Source of the DNA: Algoriphagus machipongonensis
GTDB taxonomy: Bacteria; Bacteroidota; Bacteroidia; Cytophagales; Cyclobacteriaceae
Reading direction: 5' to 3'
Assembly: GCF_000166275.1 (NCBI RefSeq)
Contig: NZ_CM001023.1
Span: forward strand, 3,475,001 to 3,539,000
DNA: 64,000 nucleotides
Part shown: positions 1 through 8,087 of the stretch, in pieces
How the letters are laid out: every line of letters begins with the position of its first letter
Position numbering within the stretch: the stretch's first letter is position 1
Made by a program: the position numbers and the translations under genes
The notes under the pieces: generated by a model
What the model saw: the letters and a program-made list of their open reading frames with translations, nothing else
Database searches by the model: none
What the model was told of the DNA's origin: nothing

Positions 1-472
1 TTCCTGCTTCACTCCAAGGGATATCGCCGTAAATATCAACGATTCGTTGAGTCCGGTCATAGAAATATGTTGCTGCTGCAATCATGAAAACACGATTATC
101 AGCCTGCTCTTCCTGTGACAGCTTACCGTATACTTTTTGAAGCTCTCTATATTGAGCCATGAAGTTATAAAAGACACTCCATCTTTCTCCTACTGCCGCA
201 GAGCCAGGTACATATTGGTTTTCCTCATTTACCCACCCTACGACTTGACTATACCTGTTGGAAGTAATTCTTCTCACTACAAAATAATCTCTATACCCCG
301 GTAGAACATAAAGTCTATTGGAGTGGATCATTCCTGTAAATTGCTTTCCTACTGAAGTTTCAGAAACTTTAGAAGGATCAGTATAATTATCTGCAAAATC
401 TTCTACTGTACAGCTGCTAATTCCGCCAATCAGTAGTGCATATATAAATATTCGTTTGATATTCATTTTCAT
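1..472 (-). CDS. SusD-like outer-membrane lipoprotein, 3' part cut off by window edge
   Basis: Surface lipoprotein that would cap the adjacent SusC pore and bind its nutrient. The visible N-terminus begins MKMNIKRIF and has a short hydrophobic stretch ending in a lipobox (GGISSC) with Cys about 19 residues in. The following sequence (VFYNFMAQYRELQKVYGKL and TYFYDRTQRIVDIYGDIPWSEA) has the tetratricopeptide-like helical character of SusD homologues, and resembles the SusD-like_2 group more than classical SusD. An alternative ATG lies 6 bases inside, at 466. It follows the SusC gene by 19 bases on the same strand, the usual susC-susD order, so the two are almost certainly cotranscribed. The C-terminal part lies outside the window, so the substrate cannot be judged. 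Family assignment from the fragment is inference supported by context. Confidence 0.8.
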   Translation of the reverse strand, partial: MKMNIKRIFIYALLIGGISSCTVEDFADNYTDPSKVSETSVGKQFTGMIHSNRLYVLPGYRDYFVVRRITSNRYSQVVGWVNEENQYVPGSAAVGERWSVFYNFMAQYRELQKVYGKLSQEEQADNRVFMIAAATYFYDRTQRIVDIYGDIPWSEAG

Positions 473-491
473 TCTTTTTTTAAACCTTCTA

Positions 492-3400
492 TTAGAATCT
501 AGCATTTAACTTCACACCGAATGTTCTTGTAGCAGGGTTAGTTCCTGCACTAGTCAATGTCTGAGTCCATCTAGATCCACCAGTTAATACTTCTGGGTCT
601 AGATCCTTAATATTTCTATATAAGAAGAACAAGTTTCTACCGAATACGGAAATATTCACATTCGAAGCACCAATTTTATCAGTGATATGTGGAGGTATAT
701 TATAGCTTAGAGACAGTTCTCTCATTTTTAGATAATCATTGTCCTGGATATACAATTCATATCTAGACTGGCTATACTGAGGTCCACCCCAGTTATAAGT
801 ACTATTGTAATAGATTGCCTGAGAAATCACATTGCTATTGGTAGATCCATCTGCAACTACCCCATCCATCAGCATACCATCGTGATAAACGGTCTCACCA
901 TTTGGTCCCTGAGCAGTAGAATGATCTACTTGGACACCCTGACCGTCAGCATTTTGATAGTAAGCTAGACCACCTCTTTCTTCGTTCATGTTGTTCAAAC
1001 TAGCCTCAGTCAAACCACGACTGATCATCCAGTTAATACCTGTTGGCATTACACTACCACCGATTTGGAAATCCAAAACAGCATAAAGAGAGAAGTTTTT
1101 ATAAGAAACCTCATTGATGATACCACCTACTGCATCAGGCATAGCATTACCTACCTGAATCCAGTTGTCTGCATCAATTTTATATAGACCGTTTGGCTGT
1201 ACAATTTTATTTCCATTATCATCTCTTTCAATTGGATGAGCAAAGAAATCCCCCATAGGTCTACCTACAACAGAGCGAAGTTGCGCAGCGTTTCCATCAT
1301 AATCAGCATGCAATAATTCTGTAGCATTATTAGCTAGCTTTTCAACTTTGTTGACGTTTTTAGCGATGTTTAAAGTCATATTCCAATTGAAATCTGGAGT
1401 TTGAACGATCGCACCATTCAAGCCAACTTCAACACCTGTGTTCCTAAGGGTACCAATATTTGTCAATACAGAAGAAGCACCTGATGAATTAGGCAAAGTC
1501 AACGGTAAAATTTGATCTCTAATCTGTGCATTATAGTAAGAGATATCTAATCCAAATCGATTATTAAAGAATCTAGTATCCAAACCAAATTCAAATTCAT
1601 GCTTTTGCTCAGGTTTGATTCCATCATTTCCGAATGAAGAAGATAAATTGGTGTAAAGTACATTTGCACCTCCTGGCTGTTGCTCACCCAATGAGTTTTG
1701 GTTGTAAGCAATGTTTGCTCTATACACATCTGGATAGTTACCCACAATACCCCAAGAACCTCTCAACTTGGAAAATGTGATAAACTGAGGCAAAGTGATT
1801 GCGTCAGAAATAGCAAAACTTGTGTTTACAGAAGGATAAATGAAAGCATTGTTATCAGGATTCATAGTAGAAACTCTATCTCTACGAATTGTACCTTCTA
1901 CAAACCAAATGTTCTTGTAATCAAAGTTTACAGTACCCAAAAATGCATCGATCACTCTATTGGTTCGATCAGAGCTACTATTTGGAATATTGGTTGAAGC
2001 AACAATATCAAAAAGATTTTCCGTGCTCAAACCTCCATTTGTACTTCTCCCTATACTTCTGAAGCTTTCTCTTCTAGCGGTATAACCTGCCATCGCACTT
2101 ACCGAGATTTCATCTGTGATACTTTTAGTATATGAAAGTAATAAGTCACCATATAAGATACTGAAAAGCTCTGTGCTCATTCCAAAACCACCTGATGGCC
2201 CGAATGCTAAAGGTCTGGTAGAGTAATTACTGTTTTCGTTGTATCTATTCGTAAAGTCAGTCGAAATTCTGGCTCTCAATTTCAAATCATTCGTAATCTG
2301 GAAATGGTTCGTTAAACTACCAATCACACGATTACTCTTCTCTGAAGAAAGATTTTTATTTACTCTCCAAGCATAATCAGCAATAGCACTTAAGAATCCA
2401 CTACCTGTGATATTTTCATCTGGAGTCAAACTCTGACCATTTCCTGTCACGAATCTATATCCTCTAGAAGTTTGATATTTATCTAAGTACCAAGCTCCAT
2501 TGTCAAAACGCGTCATCATTCCTCCAAAATTGTTGATCATTCGATCAATTGAATAAGGGCGGTTTTTTGTGTTTTGATTGATGTAGTTAATCATCAAATC
2601 AGTCTTGATACGCTTACTTACATTATAGCTAGCATTCAAATTGACAATGTTTTTAGAGTTCTTAGAATTCAAACTCAAAGCCTCATTGTCCTGACGAGTT
2701 AAAGAAAGTCTAAAGTTTGATTTCTCAGTGGCGTTTGAAATCGCCACATTTATCTGAGAACTGATTGGACTATTAAATAGTGCAGCATAGTTATCTTCCT
2801 GTGCATTATAGGGTCTAGAAATACCGTCCCATGCTAGCATTGGCTGACCGTCGAATTCAGGACCGAAATTGTTTGTAGTATTAGGTACAGTTCTGATCCC
2901 ATCCTCTGTGTAGTTAAAACCATCTTCCGCTTGCCCTAAGTTGGCCACATGATTTGGAAAACCTGGACCTCTTACATTTTGATATCTTGGTAGGTAGGCA
3001 ATTTCATCCATGGTAACATTGGCATTAAAATCAACCTGCATTCCATCCCTTCCTACTTTACCTTTCTTTGTTGTAATCAATACCACACCATTTACTGCCT
3101 CAGAACCATAAAGTGCTGCAGCAGATGCACCTTTCAAAATAGAAATGTTTTCAACATCCGCAGGGTTGATATCCAAAAGTCCATTTCCTCTTAATCGTTG
3201 GTCTCCCCAATAATTGTTATTAGAAACTTCCTCATTTCTGATAGGAACACCATCCAATACGATCAAAGGCTGATTCTTACCGGTAATTGAGTTAATACCT
3301 CTAATTTGAATGTTTACAGCAGAAGTAGCACCACCTGCACCTGAAGCAATTCTCACCCCTGGAGCTTTACCATATAATGCACTTACCACATTCGGAGTAC

Positions 3401-3803
3401 CTGTTTTAATCAAGTCATCAGAAACAATAGTACTGGTAGCATACCCAAGAGACTTTTCCTTTTTGTCCATACCAAATGCAGTAACAACAAATTCGTCTAA
3501 TTCACTGGTATTTTCCTCAAGATTTACATTGATCTCAGACTGATTCCCTACAGTTACTTCTTGGGTATCATATCCAATAAAGGAAAAAACTAAAACTGAA
3601 TTAGCTCCCACCGTAATGGAATACTCACCATCCACATTTGTGGTGGTACCTTTTTGATTCGACTTGTCTAGAATCGTGACTCCAGGCATAGGTAACCCAT
3701 CCGCAGTCACAACTCCTTTTACGACTCTGTCCTGGGCTTGAGCTATGGCTATCAAACCAAGCATAAACACCAGAGTAAAAGAAATTGATAAAACTTTTCT
3801 CAT
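492..3803 (-). CDS. SusC/RagA family TonB-linked outer membrane transporter
   Basis: TonB-dependent outer-membrane channel that imports a nutrient delivered by its SusD partner. Residues 1-23 are a signal peptide ending AIAQA-Q. Residues about 27-105 form a carboxypeptidase-regulatory-like beta-sandwich (VVKGVVTADGLPMPGVT ... VLVFSFIGYDTQEV). The plug follows at about 118-245 with the SusC/RagA signature (IQIRGINSITGKNQPLIVLDG, then INPADVENISILKGASAAALYG and GVVLITTKKG). The rest is the 22-strand barrel, ending in an aromatic-rich strand (TFGVKLNARF). The length of 1103 residues is normal for the family. No anti-sigma/ECF pair is next to it, and there is no N-terminal STN signalling domain, so it is not an obvious ECF-linked transducer. 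Substrate is unknown: glycan, peptide or other ligands are all possible. Confidence 0.95.
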   Translation of the reverse strand: MRKVLSISFTLVFMLGLIAIAQAQDRVVKGVVTADGLPMPGVTILDKSNQKGTTTNVDGEYSITVGANSVLVFSFIGYDTQEVTVGNQSEINVNLEENTSELDEFVVTAFGMDKKEKSLGYATSTIVSDDLIKTGTPNVVSALYGKAPGVRIASGAGGATSAVNIQIRGINSITGKNQPLIVLDGVPIRNEEVSNNNYWGDQRLRGNGLLDINPADVENISILKGASAAALYGSEAVNGVVLITTKKGKVGRDGMQVDFNANVTMDEIAYLPRYQNVRGPGFPNHVANLGQAEDGFNYTEDGIRTVPNTTNNFGPEFDGQPMLAWDGISRPYNAQEDNYAALFNSPISSQINVAISNATEKSNFRLSLTRQDNEALSLNSKNSKNIVNLNASYNVSKRIKTDLMINYINQNTKNRPYSIDRMINNFGGMMTRFDNGAWYLDKYQTSRGYRFVTGNGQSLTPDENITGSGFLSAIADYAWRVNKNLSSEKSNRVIGSLTNHFQITNDLKLRARISTDFTNRYNENSNYSTRPLAFGPSGGFGMSTELFSILYGDLLLSYTKSITDEISVSAMAGYTARRESFRSIGRSTNGGLSTENLFDIVASTNIPNSSSDRTNRVIDAFLGTVNFDYKNIWFVEGTIRRDRVSTMNPDNNAFIYPSVNTSFAISDAITLPQFITFSKLRGSWGIVGNYPDVYRANIAYNQNSLGEQQPGGANVLYTNLSSSFGNDGIKPEQKHEFEFGLDTRFFNNRFGLDISYYNAQIRDQILPLTLPNSSGASSVLTNIGTLRNTGVEVGLNGAIVQTPDFNWNMTLNIAKNVNKVEKLANNATELLHADYDGNAAQLRSVVGRPMGDFFAHPIERDDNGNKIVQPNGLYKIDADNWIQVGNAMPDAVGGIINEVSYKNFSLYAVLDFQIGGSVMPTGINWMISRGLTEASLNNMNEERGGLAYYQNADGQGVQVDHSTAQGPNGETVYHDGMLMDGVVADGSTNSNVISQAIYYNSTYNWGGPQYSQSRYELYIQDNDYLKMRELSLSYNIPPHITDKIGASNVNISVFGRNLFFLYRNIKDLDPEVLTGGSRWTQTLTSAGTNPATRTFGVKLNARF

Positions 3804-4260
3804 AGTTGGTAATTAAAGGTTAGAAATTATGTTTTTGTTAATTTAATCCTACCACTCCTTCCCTTCTAAAAATCCAATTTTTCAAAATTCATTTCAAAAG
3901 ATTAAAAGTCTGTTTCTAAAGGTCTTAGCAACAAAAATTACGAGCCTGACCAATATCACAATGGCGAATATGAGGTAAATCTAGAAATATTCGTATTTAT
4001 TCAAAAAGAATTGTGAAATTTTTTTGCTCAACATCCCTTTATTTATCTAAATTTTTTAAAAAAGACCCTTTGAAGCAATTTTATTTTAACTATTGAAGGT
4101 TTCACAGATTTAATATTTCGTTAAGTGTTCAAAAAATTCTCAATTTTTATCAATACTATAGGATAGTTAATAAAGATAAATTAACTCTTCAGCTTTTTTT
4201 GAGGCAAAAAAAAGCCTCCCAATCTCTTGGGAGGCTTCTATTTGTTAGAATTGGTTTTGA
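3804..4260. other. 457-bp intergenic region between SusC gene and glnN
   Basis: This AT-rich gap holds the 5' region of the SusC gene on its left side and the terminator of the glutamine synthetase gene on its right (described separately). I see no open reading frame of note and no clear TAnnTTTG box facing the SusC gene. Two small dyads lie side by side, ACTAT-AGG-ATAGT at 4155-4167 and GTTAAT-N8-ATTAAC at 4166-4185. They could be operator half-sites for the SusC/SusD genes, but short AT-rich dyads also arise by chance. Confidence 0.4.
4212..4237 (-). terminator. Intrinsic terminator of the glutamine synthetase gene
   Basis: Read on the minus strand, an 11-bp perfect stem (AAGCCTCCCAA pairing with TTGGGAGGCTT) encloses a 4-base loop and runs straight into a tract of eight T residues. 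It lies 24 bases beyond the stop codon of the glutamine synthetase gene. Confidence 0.9.
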
Positions 4261-6423
4261 TTATCTCAAAAACAACATTTCTCTATATTTCACTAATGGC
4301 CAAGACTCATCATCTACCAATAGTTCCAATTTATCTACTGCATATCGGATCTTGTCAAAATAGGCTTCTTTTACTTCGGTTTGGTAACCTTTTGCCATTT
4401 TAACCAAATCAGTCTCTTTGTTTAGCTTCTTACGAGCATCCACCATAGCAGTAATGTCTGCTTTCAATGACTCTACATGCTTCGATATCTCCTTGATAGT
4501 TTCTACCGCTGCAGTATGATCTAAACCTAGACCTTTTAATCCATTTGCGTTTTGGATAATTTTATTTTGGTACAAGATCGCTGTCGGAATGATGTGATTC
4601 AATGCCAAATCACCCATCACTCTACCTTCTATCTGAACTTTCATCATAAAGTTCTCCAAAAGAATTTCGTGACGTGCATGAAGCTCCACTTCATTCATTA
4701 CATTATGTCTTTCGAAAAGCTCCTTGGTCTTTTTGGCTGAATATACATCCAAAGCCATTGGAGTAGACTTCAAGTTAGACAATCCTCTTTTCTCAGCTTC
4801 AGCTGCCCACTCATCAGAGTAACCATCACCTTCGAATCTTACCTTTTTGCTATCCTTGATGTATTTTCTCAACACATTTACGATCGCAATTTTCTTCTCC
4901 TTACCGGAACTCATTTCTTTTTCGATGTCCTTGGCCATATCGGTCAATACATCAGCAACGATTACGTTCAATGCAGTCATTGGACCAGCAACGTTTGCCT
5001 GAGATCCTACTGCACGGAATTCGAATTTGTTACCTGTAAATGCAAATGGTGAAGTTCTGTTTCTATCTGTATTGTCAAGAATGATTTCAGGAATCTTAGA
5101 GATACCTAATTTCATGTACATGTTATCACCCTTCTCGATCTTAAGGTTTCCGTTTTTCTCCAATTCGTCAAGAACCTCAGTCAAGGTAGCACCTAAGAAT
5201 ACAGAGATAATAGCTGGAGGAGCCTCATTCGCACCTAATCTAAAGTCATTACCAGCAGAAGCAATACTTGCTCTCAATAGATCAGAATGATCATAAACAG
5301 CTTTGATTGTCGCTACTAAGAAAGTTAAGAACTGAAGATTCTCTCTAGCAGAATTACTTGGCTGGAATAAGTTGACACCAGTATCAGTGATCAATGACCA
5401 GTTATTATGCTTACCACTTCCGTTTAAGCCAGCAAATGGCTTTTCGTGAAGAAGTACTTTTAAATCATGTCTTTCAGCAACTTTCTCCATCACATCCATC
5501 AACAATTGGTTGTGATCAGTCGCCTTATTAATTTCTTCAAACAATGGGGCCACCTCAAATTGTCCAGGTGCTACCTCATTGTGTCTGGTCATTACAGGAA
5601 TTCCCAATTCTAGAGCTGCGATTTCAAAGTCAACCATGAAATCTTTTACTCTTGTAGGAATAGAACCAAAGTAATGGTCATCTAATTGCTGACCTCTAGC
5701 TGGACTATGTCCATAAACAGTTCTTCCTGCCATAACCAAATCAGGTCTTGCAGCATACAGCGCTTTGTCTATAACAAAATACTCTTGCTCAACACCCAAA
5801 GAAGGCTGTACTTTCTTTACGTTTCTGTCAAAAAGCTGACAGATTTTGATTGCAGCTTCATTCACTGCATCCATAGACTTCAATAAAGGAGTCTTATAAT
5901 CTAGAGCTTCTCCAGTATAAGAAACAAAGATTGTAGGAATACAAAGTGTATTTTCAAAGATGAAAATCGGAGAAGATGGATCCCATGCAGTATATCCTCT
6001 AGCTTCAAAAGTTGATCTGATACCTCCATTTGGGAAAGAAGATGCATCTGGCTCTTGTTGTACCAAAGCACTTCCCTTAAACTTTTCTAGACCACCAAGC
6101 GCATCGTAAAATGAATCATGCTTTTCTGCGGTGGAACCTGTCAATGGTTGGAACCAGTGAGTATAGTGAGTGACACCTTTGGCCATAGCCCAGGTTTTTA
6201 CAGCGGATGCTACTTCTTCAGCTGTTGAATTGTCAATCTTGGTCCCTTTATCGATAGCCTCCATAACTTTCTTATAAACGCTAGGAGCTAAAGACACCTT
6301 CATTTGAGAGATACCAAAAACATTGGTCCCAAAATAATCTGAGATTTTGTTAGATGGTGCTTTAACAGCTACTCGCTGTCTCGCCTGCACCATTGACAAG
6401 GCTTGTTGTCTAAGTGTTGCCAT
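4261..6423 (-). CDS. glnN: Glutamine synthetase type III (GlnN)
   Basis: Cytoplasmic ATP-dependent ligation of ammonia to glutamate, the main ammonium-assimilating step. At 720 residues it fits the large type III family typical of Bacteroidota and cyanobacteria, rather than the 450-residue type I enzymes. Visible signatures are the N-terminal GSIII-specific region (YFGTNVFG), the catalytic stretch HNEVAPGQFEVAPLFEE, the ATP/glutamate-binding region NGSGKHNNWS, and NEAPPAIISVFLG. A long helical C-terminal extension follows, as usual in GSIII. It stands alone with its own promoter box (6455-6462) and its own terminator, so it is a monocistronic unit. No GlnB/GlnK or GlnR site is recognisable nearby. 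The gene is often annotated glnA in this phylum. Confidence 0.97.
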   Translation of the reverse strand: MATLRQQALSMVQARQRVAVKAPSNKISDYFGTNVFGISQMKVSLAPSVYKKVMEAIDKGTKIDNSTAEEVASAVKTWAMAKGVTHYTHWFQPLTGSTAEKHDSFYDALGGLEKFKGSALVQQEPDASSFPNGGIRSTFEARGYTAWDPSSPIFIFENTLCIPTIFVSYTGEALDYKTPLLKSMDAVNEAAIKICQLFDRNVKKVQPSLGVEQEYFVIDKALYAARPDLVMAGRTVYGHSPARGQQLDDHYFGSIPTRVKDFMVDFEIAALELGIPVMTRHNEVAPGQFEVAPLFEEINKATDHNQLLMDVMEKVAERHDLKVLLHEKPFAGLNGSGKHNNWSLITDTGVNLFQPSNSARENLQFLTFLVATIKAVYDHSDLLRASIASAGNDFRLGANEAPPAIISVFLGATLTEVLDELEKNGNLKIEKGDNMYMKLGISKIPEIILDNTDRNRTSPFAFTGNKFEFRAVGSQANVAGPMTALNVIVADVLTDMAKDIEKEMSSGKEKKIAIVNVLRKYIKDSKKVRFEGDGYSDEWAAEAEKRGLSNLKSTPMALDVYSAKKTKELFERHNVMNEVELHARHEILLENFMMKVQIEGRVMGDLALNHIIPTAILYQNKIIQNANGLKGLGLDHTAAVETIKEISKHVESLKADITAMVDARKKLNKETDLVKMAKGYQTEVKEAYFDKIRYAVDKLELLVDDESWPLVKYREMLFLR

Positions 6424-6454
6424 TTCTACAATTTGTGGTTTAAAATTATATGTA

Positions 6455-6462
6455 CAAAAATA
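6455..6462 (-). promoter_or_regulatory. Bacteroidota -7 box (TATTTTTG) of glutamine synthetase gene
   Basis: On the minus strand the octamer TATTTTTG matches the TAnnTTTG consensus exactly. Its inner edge is 31 bases from the ATG, a plausible leader length. No TTTG -33 box is seen at the expected distance, so this is a partial match. Confidence 0.5.
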
Positions 6463-6600
6463 GGAAAATACTGATTCGAAAATGAAAACTAGTAATATTT
6501 GACCTCATTTTTTAGAAAATTTACAGTTTTATCAAAAAACAATGGTCTTTTTCATAGCAATTCGGTGAAATTACTGATTTTTCGACTTCAAATTGGAAAA

Positions 6601-6630
6601 TTGAAAACAAGGATAGATTACTTAACTTTG
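6601..6630 (+). promoter_or_regulatory. Bacteroidota promoter of mtaB (TTG-N19-TAACTTTG)
   Basis: A TTG at 6601-6603 is followed after 19 bases by TAACTTTG at 6623-6630, matching both elements of the Bacteroidota housekeeping promoter at the usual spacing. The box ends 26 bases before the GTG start of mtaB. This is the best complete promoter match I found in the window. Confidence 0.65.
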
Positions 6631-6656
6631 CAAGTTCAATAAGACAGAGAGAAAGC

Positions 6657-7976
6657 GTGAAAAAGGTAGCATTCTATACTTTGGGCTGTAAGCTCAATTT
6701 TTCTGAGACTTCTACGATCAGTAGACAGTTTGAAGACAAAGGATATTTGAAAGTGGATTTTCAGGAAAACCCTGATATTTTCATCATCAATACTTGCTCA
6801 GTGACAGAAAATGCTGATAAGAAATGTAAGAAGATTGTGAAGGAAGCCAAAAAGATTTCACCTAATTCTTATGTTACCATCATCGGTTGCTACGCACAAT
6901 TGAAACCGAAGGAAATTTCTGAAATCCCAGATGTGGATGCTGTGCTTGGGGCTGCGGAGAAATTCCGGTTGATTGAATTGTTGGATGACTTTGCCAAGGC
7001 TCAGGAAACAAAAGTTCTGGCTTCCGAAATTCAAGAGGCAACCACCTTTAATAATGCCTACTCTATTAATGACAGAACCCGAACCTTTTTAAAGGTACAG
7101 GATGGCTGTAATTATGGATGTGCTTTTTGTACCATTCCTCTAGCCCGTGGAAAAAGTAGAAGTAACACTATTGAGAGTGTTTTGGAGTCTGCAAGAGAAA
7201 TTGCTGCAACAGACGTTAAAGAAATCGTGTTGACCGGAGTCAACATTGGCGATTTTGGGATCGTTGATGGAAAGAGAAATGAACGCTTTGCTGATTTGGT
7301 TTTTGCTTTGGATGATGTTGAAGGCATCAATAGATTTAGAATCTCTTCTATCGAGCCTAACTTGCTAACCAATGAGATCATCAGTTTTGCTGCGCAATCC
7401 AAAAGATTTGTTCCTCATTTCCATGTACCGCTTCAATCCGGGTCTAACACCATTTTAAGAAAAATGGGAAGAAGGTACCTACGTGAGCTTTACGTGGATC
7501 GTGTTTCAAAGATTAAATCCTTAATGCCTCATGCTTGCATTGGTGTGGATGTCATTGTAGGCTTTCCTGGGGAAACCGATGAGCTATTTCTTGAAACCTA
7601 TAATTTCTTAAATGAATTAGACATTTCTTATTTACACGTTTTTACCTATTCGGAAAGAGCCAATACCCGGGCTACCGAAATGGAGGGCGTAGTACCTAAG
7701 AAAGTTCGAAATGAACGCTCAAAAATGCTTAGAATCCTTTCTGAAAAGAAAAGAAGGAAGTTTTATGAAGAAAACCTTGGAAAAACTTTCACTGTCTTGT
7801 TCGAGGAAGATATTGAAAATGGGAAAATGCACGGGTTTACTGAGAACTACATTCGAGTAGCAGCTAAATATGATCCACTTCTAATCAACGAATTAAAGAC
7901 AGTGACGCTTGATCAGATAAATGAGCAAGGAACTGTGGAAGTGCTAGAGCCGGAAGTAGTTTATGAAAAACATTAA
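6657..7976 (+). CDS. mtaB: tRNA t6A37 methylthiotransferase MtaB
   Basis: Radical-SAM enzyme that adds a methylthio group to t6A at position 37 of ANN-decoding tRNAs, giving ms2t6A. The N-terminal UPF0004 domain carries the three cluster ligands Cys11 (LGCKLN), Cys47 (NTCSVTENAD) and Cys78 (GCYAQ). The radical-SAM CxxxCxxC motif is at Cys151, Cys155 and Cys158 (CNYGCAFC). The C-terminal 60 residues form a TRAM-like RNA-binding domain. The 439-residue length and the LGCKLNFSET start separate it from MiaB and RimO. The start is GTG at 6657, chosen because translation begins with the conserved KKVAFYTLGCK and no upstream ATG is in frame. It appears monocistronic, with a good promoter just upstream. 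Confidence 0.93.
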   Translation: MKKVAFYTLGCKLNFSETSTISRQFEDKGYLKVDFQENPDIFIINTCSVTENADKKCKKIVKEAKKISPNSYVTIIGCYAQLKPKEISEIPDVDAVLGAAEKFRLIELLDDFAKAQETKVLASEIQEATTFNNAYSINDRTRTFLKVQDGCNYGCAFCTIPLARGKSRSNTIESVLESAREIAATDVKEIVLTGVNIGDFGIVDGKRNERFADLVFALDDVEGINRFRISSIEPNLLTNEIISFAAQSKRFVPHFHVPLQSGSNTILRKMGRRYLRELYVDRVSKIKSLMPHACIGVDVIVGFPGETDELFLETYNFLNELDISYLHVFTYSERANTRATEMEGVVPKKVRNERSKMLRILSEKKRRKFYEENLGKTFTVLFEEDIENGKMHGFTENYIRVAAKYDPLLINELKTVTLDQINEQGTVEVLEPEVVYEKH

Positions 7977-8087
7977 GTATCTATCCATTCTCATTAAATA
8001 AGTTTCTAATAAAATTCTAGCTCTCTAGGTCAAATACTATTATTGATCATCATTTTTTCTAAATTCAGCTTTCCTAAATGATTTCAT

